Below are positions 15,651-25,268 of a stretch of 39,137 nt of DNA, piece after piece; the stretch's first letter is position 1; every line of letters starts with the position of its first letter. Under the pieces are notes generated by a model. That model did not search any database. It had not been told where the DNA came from and saw only the letters and a list, made by a program, of their open reading frames with translations. The DNA is from an uncultured Bacteroidales bacterium (GTDB lineage: Bacteria; Bacteroidota; Bacteroidia; Bacteroidales; WCHB1-69): NCBI GenBank assembly GCA_946407715.1, contig CAMJPH010000012.1:1-39137 (forward strand), read 5' to 3'. A program made the position numbers and the translations under genes.

Positions 15651-16076
15651 CAATATTTTTCCGAAATTCAAATTGTTTTACTGCCGAAAGTGTGGAAAAA
15701 AATAAGATTCGGCATGTTTATAATTTATAATAATGCCGAATGTTGCAATTTTTTTTAGATTCGGCGCAATTTTCCCTCTGGCTCCGCAACCGGGAATCCT
15801 TCAGAGAATCTCTATGGTGCGCATAACCCATACTTTATTCCGATGGTGATACTCCCCTTTGTTTTCCGATTTGCAAGTGGTGGATGAAATGATTACAGGA
15901 GACTATGAAAAGTCAACTGTTGATAACTTTATCCTTGCGCAATCGCTAATTTGCTGATATAAAGTTTGTAAGAAAAAAATATGTTGTTGATAAAAAACGA
16001 AAGATAGTTTTGTTGTTTTTTGTAATTTTGACGCGTTTTTATTTGAAACGTTAATATTCACCAAAATATCACCATT
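15651..16076. other. intergenic region with ATTCGGCA motifs
   Basis: About 425 bases without a gene, between a leftward relic and a rightward giant gene. A 9-bp inverted repeat ATTCGGCAT / ATGCCGAAT (15707-15715 with 15733-15741) lies upstream of the ATPase promoter, and further ATTCGGC or TGCCGAA half sites occur near 15682 and 15758. Such repeated motifs suggest a binding array for a regulator. The remainder is AT-rich without recognisable coding potential. Confidence 0.5.
16023..16030 (+). promoter_or_regulatory. -7 box of the giant T9SS protein gene
   Basis: TAATTTTG fits TAnnTTTG, 46 bases before the ATG at 16077, within an AT-rich stretch. Confidence 0.5.
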
Positions 16077-19000
16077 ATGAAGAAAAAACTATTATTTTTG
16101 TGGCTTATGCTACTGACGATGGGATTTGGCGGTTTTGCGCAAGACGCAACCACCATCACTATCGGAAACGGAACCAGCACCACCTATTATGTTCCCTTTG
16201 GAAACTGGTGGGCGAATTCCTGGACCCAGATGATTTATCCGTCATCTGCCATTTCAGAAACAGGTTCCATCACATCCATAGGATTTCAAGTCTCAAATGT
16301 GCCAACATCATCCTTGCAGTTCAGCGATTTTCATGTCTATATGGCTGTTTCCTCGGATTCTGTCCATTCGTCAACGTCTTCCTGGCTGCCCATGTCGGCA
16401 CTTACGGAGGTGTTCACCGCTGTCAACATGCCGTTGCCTGCCGACACGGGTTGGATGACCATCGATTTGGATGAGCCGTTCCTGTATGATGGTTCTGAAA
16501 ACCTGGTCATCGTAATCAGCAAGAAAATGTCCAGCTACACAAGTGCCTTGAAGTTCTACTACACTTCGGTCACGAATACCGTCCTGTACAGGGGCAGCGA
16601 TTCAGACCAAAGTTACGCCAACCATCCTGGCACTGTGTCGGGTACCCGGAACAATTATCTCCCCAACCTACAGCTTACGCTTGCCCCAGTTGGGAGTGAC
16701 TACTGCTATTCTGTGAAAAATCTCTCCGCCGCCGATGTGACCACTTCCGATGCCAATATCAACTGGTGGAGCAGCGAAAGTGCCATCAGCTATATTGTGC
16801 AATACAAGACGGCAGACCAGGCTTGGAGTGATGAGGATGTTTACACCAGTAACACAACTGATACCACTTTCTATTTGAACGGTTTGACGGCCGTCACCAC
16901 GTATAATGTACGTGTGGCTGCCTTCTGCGGCAGTGATACAAGCGCGTGGAAAACGGTCACTTTTAGCACTCCGTGCGAGGCCACTTGGGATGTTCTGCCC
17001 TACGTGGAGGATTTCGAAGGCTATGCCACCTATTCCATCCCGGATTGCTGGACTCGTTTGCAGACTTACACCAGCGGCACCACCGTGTATCCATACGTCG
17101 CCAATGCTTCGGCTACCGCTCATAACGGCACAGGATATCTATACACTTATGGCGGTGACAATTTTGTGGCTTTGCCATGCTTTAGTGAATCCCTCAACAA
17201 CCTGCGCCTCACGTTCTGGATGAAACCTAACGGCACGACTTCTGCCTACGGACATGTGGAAGTGGGTGTGATGTCCGATCTGAACAACGCCAACTCCTTC
17301 CAATCTGTGGCCTCGTGGTATGCCGACACCATCGGCTCCACCGCCTGGCAAAAGTATATGGTGGACTTCACGGATATAACTCCCTCTGACAGCGACCACA
17401 TCGTGATTCGCCGTTACGTCAGCTCCACATACGCATGGTATTTCGACGATTTAAGTGTCGATTACATCCCATCTTGTGAAGCCCCCACGGAGTTGGCTTT
17501 CATGGGTGCCACGACCAACAGTGTGACGTTGAAGTGGAATCCCGGCGAGGAAAGTAACTTCAAGGTTTTCTACAAAGCTTTGGATGACGAGGATTACACC
17601 GAAGTGTCCGGTGTCTCCTTGGATGCGGACAGCACCTACACGCTGTCGAATCTGGAATCTTCCACCAATTATATTGTATATGTCTCTTCCGTGTGTTTCG
17701 ATGGCAGTGTGATTGACGGTGACCCGATTGCCGTTGCCACCACCATGGAACCCGTTGAATTGCCCTATTCGACAGATTTCGGCGAGGAGTCAGATCAAGC
17801 GTGGTTGCTGAACAACGGAACCTGTATCAATTACTGGACAATGGGTGCAGTTACAGATACCGCCAATGCGTTGTATATCACCAATGACGGTACAAGCCCG
17901 GCATATACTGTCGGTTCAGCCATTTCAATGGTATCCGCTTCCAAGCTCTTCACCATCGGCACCGCCCCGCAGGTGAATATCAGCTTTGATGTGATGGTGG
18001 GTGGAGAGTCCTCTTTCGACTATATCAAGCTCTTCTTCTCCCCTGAGACCGAAACCTATCCGGCAAAAGCAGGAGTAGTCCCAACTTCTTCGGAATACGG
18101 CTATAACAGCTATTCCCAATACGCTTTCGATTTCTCTGACTATTTCTCCCAATCCACCTATACTTCTTCAAGCTCATATCCATACAGATTCAACTTGACG
18201 GGCGGCAATGTGGTACACATCGATGCCATTATGCCGAACCCGCATGAGAATCCTGACGAAAACTCCACTGCACAGGTGGTGTTTGTCTGGAGAAATGACA
18301 ATAGTGGCGGTACGCAGCCCGGTGCCATTATCTCCAATGTTACGATAGATGTACCTTCTTGCTTCCGTCCCGAGAATCTCGTGGCCACGAACATCACCCC
18401 GCAATCGGCAGATTTGAGCTGGGACAGCGGCGATGCCAACAGCTGGACAGTGGAATACGGCACCCACGGTTTCACTTTGGGTACCGGCACTGTTGTTGAC
18501 GTGACGGGCAATCCGGAAACCACACTCACGGGTCTTGCCGACAACACCGAATATGATGTCTATGTGAAGACCATTTGCGGTGATGAGGAGTCTCCTAACA
18601 AGATGATTTCTTTCACAACGCCTTGTTTGGGAATCACCACAGTGCCACAAATCTGGTCGTTCGATTCCAACCTTGTGGCGGGCACCTCTACCTATCCGCT
18701 GCCCGGATGTTGGAGCAGAATCTCCCCGTCAGGCACCACGGTGGGTTATCCTTACGCTTATAACTCCAGCACATACGCCCATAGCGGTACTCGCAGCCTC
18801 TATTTCTACAACTCTTATCCGCATGCATACGCCATCATGCCGTATATCGACCCAGCAGTCCTTGACATCCATCATCTGCAAGTCTCCTTCTTCGCACGGG
18901 CAAGCACAGCCAGTGCTTATCCCTCCTTGCAAGTGGGTGTGATGACCGATCCGACCGACACTTCCACGTTCACGGTGATGCAGACCTTCTCTTTGACCAC

Positions 19001-22000
19001 CACTTATGACAGTGAGACGTTTGATGTGTCGTTCGCCGACTACGAGGGCAACGGCAGTTACATCGCATTCCGCAACGTCACCACCGGAACTGCTTCCAAT
19101 TCCTTCTATGTGGATGATGTCACCCTCATGGAGATTCCGACCTGCAGCAAGGCCAAGAATCTCGCCGCAATTCCTGACATTCACGAGGCTGATTTGACCT
19201 GGACAGGAAGCGGCAGCTCCTTCGACCTCTACTACAAGGCTGCTTCTGACGCTAACTATACCACCATTCAAGGTGTGACCTTGACCGACGGCTACTATAC
19301 GCTCACGGGTCTGACCGCTGCCACAGAGTACAGCTGGTACATTGTCACCAACTGCGACGATGCCACCACGTTCACCAGCAATATCGCTAACTTTGTGACC
19401 GCGTGCGAGGGCTTGACCACCGTTCCGCAATTCTGGAACTTTGACGATAACCTCACCGCTGGTACCTCTTCTTATCCGCTGCCTGCTTGCTGGAACAGAA
19501 TTACCACCTCCACGACGACCACGCAGTATCCGTATTCTTACAACTCCAGCACGTATGCTATCAGCGGAACACGTTCCCTCTACTTCTATAACAGCTACCT
19601 CAACAGCCTTGCCATTCTGCCGGGCATTGATCCCGACATGTTGAACTTGACCGATCTGCAAATCTCTTTCTATGCCAGATTGTCCAGCGCGAATGAAAAT
19701 GTCCGCCTGTTGGTGGGTGTGATGGATTCTCCGAGCGATGCCTCCTCCTTCACGGTTGTGGATACTATCGTTCTGACCAATGCCCACCCTGTGGATCCGT
19801 TCATTGTCACGTTTGACGAGTATGAAGGTTCCGGTACCTACGTGGCCTTCAAGAATGTCACGGTCACTGGTGCCACCGTTGCGAACAGTATCTACATTGA
19901 CAACGTGACGTTAGAAGAGATACCTGTATGTGCCGCACCTACTGGTACCCAAATTTTCCCGGCCACTTATACTGCAAATGTATATTGGGAGAATATGGAT
20001 CAATGGACATACAATATATACATAAAGGAAGAAGACGATACGGATTATACGGTTATGAGCAGTCTCACATTCGCCGATAGTGTTCTTACCTTGGAAGAAT
20101 TGGAAGCATCAACCACCTATAACTTGTACATTGCCACGATTTGTGGCGACGGCACAGAGTCTGTCACCAATGTTTACACCTTCACCACACTATGCGTGCC
20201 TGAAATCGCTCCTTTCACGGAGAATTTTGACGCTGGCACCACTTTGCCGGAATGTTGGGAGAAACGTGCGGGTTTGGCTGACAACGTGTTCGCCGGGTCG
20301 GTTCCCGAGACAACTACATTGGGCTGGAACTTCTCCAATACGTATGTCTTCGGCGCACACCATCCGAAATTGAACATTTACGGTACAAGTTGTAAGTATT
20401 GGTTGATTTCTCCCGACATAGACATCAGTGCCCTGAACACACCTTCCTTGACGTTCAAGCTGGCTTTGACCGATTACGGCAATGCCAATCCTATTGAGAA
20501 TCCCTCTTCCCAGGCTGATGACAAGTTCATGGTTATCATCTCCACCAACCATGGCGAGACTTGGAGTGAGGAGAATGCCACGGTTTGGAGCAATGCCACA
20601 GGTGCCGACCATGTCTATAATCAGATTTCCTACACAGGTGAAGAGGTTGTCATTGACCTGTCCGAATACGCAGGCGAGACCATCCGCATCGCTTTCTACG
20701 GCGAATCCACAGCCACGGGCGGCGACAACGACCTGCATATCGATGATGTGGTTGTAGGCGAAATGCCGTCCTGCAGTGCGCCTAACCAACTTGCCGTAAG
20801 CGACATCACGGATGCCACCGCCACCATCTCTTGGACGGAGAACGGAGATGCCACCTCATGGGTCGTGGAATATGGCGTTGAAGGCTTCACGCTCGGCACG
20901 GGCGACGTGGTGACGGTCACCGACACCTTTGTCACCCTTACGAGTCTCTTGGATGCAACTCACTATGACGTTTACGTGAAAGCTGTGTGTGGGGGTGGCT
21001 CTTATTCCAACCCCTGGATGACCACGTTCCTGACTTCCTGTCTGCCGATGTCCCTGCCTTACTCACAGAACTTTGATTCCTATGGCACGGGCAGCACCGC
21101 TGAATTTGTGGATTGCTGGAATCGTTTCAACAACTACAGCACCTCCACCAATTATCCGTATGTCTCCAGCAGCTATGCTGTGTCTGGAAATAACTCCCTC
21201 TATTTCTACAACACCTCCTCCACCTACAGTGTGGCCGTGCTTCCGATGATTGACCCGACGGTCAACCCCATCAACACCCTGCAGATATCCTTCAGCATGA
21301 GGACTTCCGCCACCACATCCAAGATGGTGATAGGTGCCATGACCAATCCTATGGATTTCAGCACGTTCACCCCGATAGATACCGTTGCCAACACTGCTAC
21401 GAGTACTTTCGAGCCGTTTGAGGTTCCGCTTTCTTCTTATACGGGTAATGCCAGTTATGTGGCTTTGCGGCTGCTCAACACCGGTACTTCTTATTTGGCA
21501 TACGTTGACGACATTTATTTGGAGACCATCCCGACTTGTTTGAGACCTACTGATTTGACGGTCACCGCTGCCACGGCAAATTCTCTCTCCGTGTCTTGGA
21601 CTCCCGGTTCAAACGAAACTTCTTGGGATATCATCTATGGTACACTTGGCTTTGACCCTGCAACGGAAGGCACAACTATTCCGTCAGTAACCAGCAATCC
21701 ATACACCATCACCGGTTTGACCGCCACCACTACTTACGAGATTTACGTGCGTGCCGTCTGTGGAGCCAATGATGTCAGCAACTGGAGCAACAGTCTGTTA
21801 GCCTCCACTGCTATGGTTGCCGCAGCCTTGCCTTACCAGACCGACTTCACCACTGACCAAAGCTGGCTGATGAACAACGGTGCCGCACCCAACTATTGGA
21901 TGATGGGTACGCCTTCAGGTGCAACCGAAAGTGCATTGTTTGTTACAAACGACGGTAGTTCTGCTGCCTATACAATCACCTCGGCGGCCTCTGTGGCTAT

Positions 22001-23246
22001 GGCTGAAAAGCTGTTTACTATGCCTGCTGACGACTCTGTCCATGTGGTATTTGATGTGCAAGTTGGAGGAGAGGGTGTTTCCACTCCGTATGACTATCTG
22101 AAAGTGTTCTTGGCACCCGCTACGGTTGAATTCACGCCTGCTGCCTCTTCAAGCAACACCCAGTCGTCGTACTCTTATTCGGAAAATGCTTTTGATTTCA
22201 GCGATTACATGTCACAAACGGGTGACACCACTCATCCTTACAAATTGAGTCTTACCCAAGGCAACACCCTCCATATTGACATGAACGTGGTCAATCCCGA
22301 TCCGAACGGTTCCGCCAAGCTCGTATTCCTGTGGAGAAATGACGGTAGTTCTGGTACGCAGCCGGGTGCCATCATCCGCAACTTCTCCATAGAGGCGAAC
22401 GGTTCCGGTCCTGTCATTACCGACCCGACTGTGACCACCACAGCTGCCACCGCTATCGGACAGACGACCGCTACGCTGAACGCCACCATCACGAATCCCG
22501 ACAATGTGACCATCACGGCCAAGGGCTTCGAGTGGAAGGCCACCACGGGCGGCACCTACACGCAGATTGCCGGTGCCGGCACGGGCAACAACTTCTCTGC
22601 TAACCTTTCTGGTTTGACCGCCAACACGGGCTACACCTACAAGGCGTTCATCACCTTCAACGGTACAACGGTTTACGGCAACGAGATGACCTTCACGACC
22701 CTCGAACAGGGTACTGAGCCTTGCGACGTTCCTACCGGTCTCACCGCTGGTGATATCACAGGTGAAAGCATCGCTATCTCTTGGAACGCTGTTGACAATG
22801 TGGAAAGCTATAACATCCAGTATTGTCCGCAAGGTGGGACTATTTCGTCCGCGTCTTCCGCCACAAACAGCTACATTATCACGGGACTGAGCCAGAACAC
22901 CACGTATCAGATCCAAGTGCAGGCCAACTGTGGCGACGGCAACCTCAGCGGCTGGTCCGAGTCCATAACGGTGACCACCACGGGCATCGATAACTACCTA
23001 TCCAACAGCATCACCCTCTACCCGAACCCCGCCAATGACGTTGTCAATGTACAATGTACAATGAACAATGTACAATTGGAGGGTATCGAGATAATTGACG
23101 TTTATGGGAAGGTCGTCCGCACCATTGTAGGGGCGAATAATTATTCTCCCATCCGCATCAACGTCTCTGGTCTCGCTAACGGCATGTATTTCGTGCGCGT
23201 GACCACGGATGAGGGTGTGGTGACGAAGACGTTTGTGAAGAAATAG
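16077..23246 (+). CDS. giant secreted multidomain adhesin-like protein with T9SS sorting domain
   Basis: 2389 residues. A signal peptide (residues 1-22, ending GGFAQ) is followed by an N-terminal beta-rich domain to about 205. Then fibronectin type III modules (about 209-298, 467-560, 760-850, 1022-1111, 1283-1375, 1565-1655, 1820-1913, 2112-2215, 2215-2303) alternate with about six jelly-roll modules of the choice-of-anchor-J or cleaved-adhesin type (about 300-465, 560-760, 852-1022, 1112-1282, 1375-1565, 1656-1820, 1915-2110), recognisable by LPYxxDFxxxxxxxW...NYW and SLYFYNS...IDP...L.ISF. Residues 2307-2389 form a type A T9SS sorting domain (ITLYPNPANDVVNV, GMYFVRVTTDEGVVTKTFVKK), so it is exported across the outer membrane and anchored or released there. 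Related modules occur in gingipain adhesin regions. Ligand unknown. A perfect terminator follows the stop. Confidence 0.93.
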   Translation: MKKKLLFLWLMLLTMGFGGFAQDATTITIGNGTSTTYYVPFGNWWANSWTQMIYPSSAISETGSITSIGFQVSNVPTSSLQFSDFHVYMAVSSDSVHSSTSSWLPMSALTEVFTAVNMPLPADTGWMTIDLDEPFLYDGSENLVIVISKKMSSYTSALKFYYTSVTNTVLYRGSDSDQSYANHPGTVSGTRNNYLPNLQLTLAPVGSDYCYSVKNLSAADVTTSDANINWWSSESAISYIVQYKTADQAWSDEDVYTSNTTDTTFYLNGLTAVTTYNVRVAAFCGSDTSAWKTVTFSTPCEATWDVLPYVEDFEGYATYSIPDCWTRLQTYTSGTTVYPYVANASATAHNGTGYLYTYGGDNFVALPCFSESLNNLRLTFWMKPNGTTSAYGHVEVGVMSDLNNANSFQSVASWYADTIGSTAWQKYMVDFTDITPSDSDHIVIRRYVSSTYAWYFDDLSVDYIPSCEAPTELAFMGATTNSVTLKWNPGEESNFKVFYKALDDEDYTEVSGVSLDADSTYTLSNLESSTNYIVYVSSVCFDGSVIDGDPIAVATTMEPVELPYSTDFGEESDQAWLLNNGTCINYWTMGAVTDTANALYITNDGTSPAYTVGSAISMVSASKLFTIGTAPQVNISFDVMVGGESSFDYIKLFFSPETETYPAKAGVVPTSSEYGYNSYSQYAFDFSDYFSQSTYTSSSSYPYRFNLTGGNVVHIDAIMPNPHENPDENSTAQVVFVWRNDNSGGTQPGAIISNVTIDVPSCFRPENLVATNITPQSADLSWDSGDANSWTVEYGTHGFTLGTGTVVDVTGNPETTLTGLADNTEYDVYVKTICGDEESPNKMISFTTPCLGITTVPQIWSFDSNLVAGTSTYPLPGCWSRISPSGTTVGYPYAYNSSTYAHSGTRSLYFYNSYPHAYAIMPYIDPAVLDIHHLQVSFFARASTASAYPSLQVGVMTDPTDTSTFTVMQTFSLTTTYDSETFDVSFADYEGNGSYIAFRNVTTGTASNSFYVDDVTLMEIPTCSKAKNLAAIPDIHEADLTWTGSGSSFDLYYKAASDANYTTIQGVTLTDGYYTLTGLTAATEYSWYIVTNCDDATTFTSNIANFVTACEGLTTVPQFWNFDDNLTAGTSSYPLPACWNRITTSTTTTQYPYSYNSSTYAISGTRSLYFYNSYLNSLAILPGIDPDMLNLTDLQISFYARLSSANENVRLLVGVMDSPSDASSFTVVDTIVLTNAHPVDPFIVTFDEYEGSGTYVAFKNVTVTGATVANSIYIDNVTLEEIPVCAAPTGTQIFPATYTANVYWENMDQWTYNIYIKEEDDTDYTVMSSLTFADSVLTLEELEASTTYNLYIATICGDGTESVTNVYTFTTLCVPEIAPFTENFDAGTTLPECWEKRAGLADNVFAGSVPETTTLGWNFSNTYVFGAHHPKLNIYGTSCKYWLISPDIDISALNTPSLTFKLALTDYGNANPIENPSSQADDKFMVIISTNHGETWSEENATVWSNATGADHVYNQISYTGEEVVIDLSEYAGETIRIAFYGESTATGGDNDLHIDDVVVGEMPSCSAPNQLAVSDITDATATISWTENGDATSWVVEYGVEGFTLGTGDVVTVTDTFVTLTSLLDATHYDVYVKAVCGGGSYSNPWMTTFLTSCLPMSLPYSQNFDSYGTGSTAEFVDCWNRFNNYSTSTNYPYVSSSYAVSGNNSLYFYNTSSTYSVAVLPMIDPTVNPINTLQISFSMRTSATTSKMVIGAMTNPMDFSTFTPIDTVANTATSTFEPFEVPLSSYTGNASYVALRLLNTGTSYLAYVDDIYLETIPTCLRPTDLTVTAATANSLSVSWTPGSNETSWDIIYGTLGFDPATEGTTIPSVTSNPYTITGLTATTTYEIYVRAVCGANDVSNWSNSLLASTAMVAAALPYQTDFTTDQSWLMNNGAAPNYWMMGTPSGATESALFVTNDGSSAAYTITSAASVAMAEKLFTMPADDSVHVVFDVQVGGEGVSTPYDYLKVFLAPATVEFTPAASSSNTQSSYSYSENAFDFSDYMSQTGDTTHPYKLSLTQGNTLHIDMNVVNPDPNGSAKLVFLWRNDGSSGTQPGAIIRNFSIEANGSGPVITDPTVTTTAATAIGQTTATLNATITNPDNVTITAKGFEWKATTGGTYTQIAGAGTGNNFSANLSGLTANTGYTYKAFITFNGTTVYGNEMTFTTLEQGTEPCDVPTGLTAGDITGESIAISWNAVDNVESYNIQYCPQGGTISSASSATNSYIITGLSQNTTYQIQVQANCGDGNLSGWSESITVTTTGIDNYLSNSITLYPNPANDVVNVQCTMNNVQLEGIEIIDVYGKVVRTIVGANNYSPIRINVSGLANGMYFVRVTTDEGVVTKTFVKK
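23045..23077 (+). repeat. in-frame CAATGTA-type low-complexity repeat inside the T9SS tail
   Basis: Four tandem-like units of (C)AATGTA or (C)AATGAA fill 33 bases and encode NVQCTMNNVQL between two strands of the sorting domain. The run is out of character with the surrounding coding sequence and looks like an invasion by a dispersed short repeat that kept the frame. Confidence 0.6.
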
Positions 23247-23271
23247 TTAGTAGTTAGCAGTTAGCAATTAA

Positions 23272-23298
23272 GGGCGGGGAGGGATCCTCGCCCTTTTT
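23272..23298 (+). terminator. rho-independent terminator of the giant gene
   Basis: Stem GGGCGGGGA (23272-23280) pairs with TCCTCGCCC (23285-23293) over nine base pairs including one G-T, with loop GGGA and a T5 run. It lies 26 bases after the stop, behind a short TTAGTAGTTAGCAGTTAGC low-complexity run. Confidence 0.85.
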
Positions 23299-23299
23299 G

Positions 23300-23948
23300 G
23301 TTCGTCCAGCACGAACGTGTTCTAACGGGTGAAAGTCTCCAACGCGCCCTTATAGCGGGAAGCGTACAGCCGGAGGCAAGGGTGTCCGTCGCGAGGTGGA
23401 ATCTGAAGGAAGTCGGCGGCAAAGCACTGGCCTGACGGACAGAAACTTGATATGAAGGCGTATGCCCGTGGGAGAGACTGCACAAGAAGTCAAAGCTCAA
23501 TAGCTATACGGAACGGGTGGTGTAAATCATGCAGGTATAAGTGTGAAAGATTGTGTCCTTAATCGGGGAGATCTCACGGACGCGGCGGCGACCAGGAAAC
23601 TCAAAGCTGCGGAGTAAAGCTTGCCGTGAGAAGTCAGCCGAGGTCATAGTACCCAAGGCACGAGTGCCTACTGGAAAGGACCGAACCGTGCAGCGGATTA
23701 GTAATTGATGGTTATGACTATCTAAGAGTCAGTTGCTCCTATATGGAGGCTACTTGCCGAAAGTATGACGGAATCAAGGGATAGGCAAGAGCGACGTTTG
23801 GTAGGAAGTAACCTAAGACAACAAGACGCACGCCTTCGGAGGTGTCAAAGCACGGAACCGCCGTATGCGGAACCGCTTGTACGGTGGTGAGAGAGGACAA
23901 GTGAACACGAAAAGAGGCGAACACCTCCGATTAGTGTTCACCTCCTAC
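23300..23948 (+). mobile_element. group II intron RNA without an intron-encoded protein
   Basis: About 650 bases of structured, ORF-free sequence. Domain V is clear at 23857-23888: a 9-bp stem (ACCGCCGTA with TACGGTGGT), a two-base bulge, and a GCG/CGC stem with a GAAC loop, carrying a CGC catalytic triad. Domain VI (23915-23943) is a hairpin pairing GAGGCGAACAC with GTGTTCACCTC, with one C-A mismatch that makes A23940 the likely branch point, eight bases before a 3' end ...CCTCCTAC at 23948. The 5' end is placed at about 23300 (GTTCG), directly after the terminator T run; insertion behind terminators and a CGC triad are typical of class C introns. Domain IV holds no reverse transcriptase or remnant, so mobility and perhaps splicing would need a maturase in trans. 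The 5' boundary is uncertain by a few bases. Confidence 0.85.
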
Positions 23949-23972
23949 TCGATCCAATAAGTAATTACTTTT

Positions 23973-25205
23973 CTATTTTTTCACAAACTTGCCATGAAAT
24001 CGCATGTTGTTTTGAGTGGCATGGATAAAATAAATGCCAGAAGAAAAATTAGAGATATTAAGGAACATGGGGAATTGAGCTGTTTGTGACCAGACGAGAT
24101 TACCTCCTACGTCAAGAACCTCCACGGTACATGGTATGCAATAAGAAAGATTTTTGGCATGGAGTGTAATTTGTTGTTCGGCAGGATTAGGGAAGACATA
24201 TAATTTGGATGTTTCAACAGTTGGAAGACAAGACGTTTCCGAGAATTGAATATGTTGGTACAGAAAATTTTGGATTATATTGAAGCAAGTGTCAAATTTG
24301 TCATCCAAAAGAATGTTCAGTCCCCAAATATAAAAGCAGTGTCCTTCTCCCTCAAACGGATGCAATTCATAATTATGGATTCCAAGGGTTGACAGATGAT
24401 TGGCAATAGAATGAGAGCCATACATATACGGCATCAACAAAGCGGCAAGGGAAGAGTAGCAATAACCAGAGTCGAAAGGAACCACATTGTCATTAGTGCC
24501 ATGGATCAGACAGAGTGGGACATATTCAGCGGAATCTATGACATGAACATCCATTACGCCTCCCCATTGAGCCAAAACACCTGCCACTTTAGGTGAAAAT
24601 CCAGCATATTCATCATAGCCGGAACTATGGATGGATCCCAAATCCGGTGAAGCGAAAGTTTCATTAGGCCGTTCTTCCTCCGTCATGAAAACTTCGTGCA
24701 AGATGGCGATTGTGCCGGCGGAATTGCCTAAGAGAAAAATGTTGCTGGTGTCAACGCGATAGTCGGAAGCGAATGCTTTAAAAAAGCGGATGGCGGCACT
24801 CACATCCTGAGATGCCATATAGGCTGTACGGATAAGTGATGTTGCGCTGATGGAGGTGAGTGGCAGCAAACGATAGTCAATGGAGGCGACTGCATAACCA
24901 TACTTGGCCAGTCGCTCTCCGTAGGCCTTCATATCCACATAATCGCGACTTCCTGCAACGAAGGCACCCCCAAAGACCGTGATGACCAACGGTCGGGCAG
25001 CTAACGTGTCGCCCGAAGGTTCATAGAAATCAAAATAAAGGGTTGATGGAGAAGAGGCTCCTTCCGCAGTGGCACTGCTGAAAGGAATACCAGAGGTGAC
25101 CAACACATGGTCAAACACCGGCTGAGCATACCTTCCGTCTTGTGCCGACACCAAGCCTGCAAACAAAAGGAAAGTGGTAAAACAATTGATAACCAACAGT
25201 TTCAT
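23973..25205 (-). CDS. secreted alpha/beta-hydrolase (esterase/lipase-like) with T9SS tail
   Basis: 410 residues. A signal peptide (MKLLVINCFTTFLLFAGLVS, cleaved before QDGRY) precedes an alpha/beta-hydrolase domain of the BD-FAE or type B carboxylesterase group: VITVFGGAFVAGS supplies the oxyanion loop, FLLGNSAGTIAIL the nucleophile Ser in GxSxG near residue 168, HGTNDNVVPF the acid near 240, and GEGHCF the catalytic His near 281. Residues about 320-410 are a T9SS sorting domain (YVFPNPAEQQITL, GIYFIHATQ, HGKFVKK). It is therefore an exported hydrolase, perhaps acting on acylated glycans or peptide esters (inference). It is convergent with the giant gene and separated from the group II intron by 24 bases. 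Confidence 0.9.
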   Translation of the reverse strand: MKLLVINCFTTFLLFAGLVSAQDGRYAQPVFDHVLVTSGIPFSSATAEGASSPSTLYFDFYEPSGDTLAARPLVITVFGGAFVAGSRDYVDMKAYGERLAKYGYAVASIDYRLLPLTSISATSLIRTAYMASQDVSAAIRFFKAFASDYRVDTSNIFLLGNSAGTIAILHEVFMTEEERPNETFASPDLGSIHSSGYDEYAGFSPKVAGVLAQWGGVMDVHVIDSAEYVPLCLIHGTNDNVVPFDSGYCYSSLAALLMPYMYGSHSIANHLSTLGIHNYELHPFEGEGHCFYIWGLNILLDDKFDTCFNIIQNFLYQHIQFSETSCLPTVETSKLYVFPNPAEQQITLHAKNLSYCIPCTVEVLDVGGNLVWSQTAQFPMFLNISNFSSGIYFIHATQNNMRFHGKFVKK

Positions 25206-25225
25206 TGCTGAAGCATTTATGCTGC

Positions 25226-25233
25226 AAAGATAG
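25226..25233 (-). promoter_or_regulatory. -7 box of the secreted hydrolase gene
   Basis: Reads TATCTTTG on the minus strand, 21 bases upstream of the ATG at 25205. Confidence 0.55.
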
Positions 25234-25268
25234 TAAAAAGCTATTGCATATCTTTTGGATTTCTAATG

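Noticed and set aside
18729..19787. 352-codon minus-strand frame within the giant T9SS gene
   Set aside because: Shadow of repetitive FN3/anchor-J coding sequence; no start context and no recognisable domains.
16700..22985. CRISPR-like or tandem repeat array
   Set aside because: The repeats are degenerate protein-domain repeats of FN3 and anchor-J modules, not short identical repeats with spacers.
23739..23924. Minus-strand frame in the group II intron as a maturase remnant
   Set aside because: It is antisense to domain IV/V and has no reverse transcriptase motifs.
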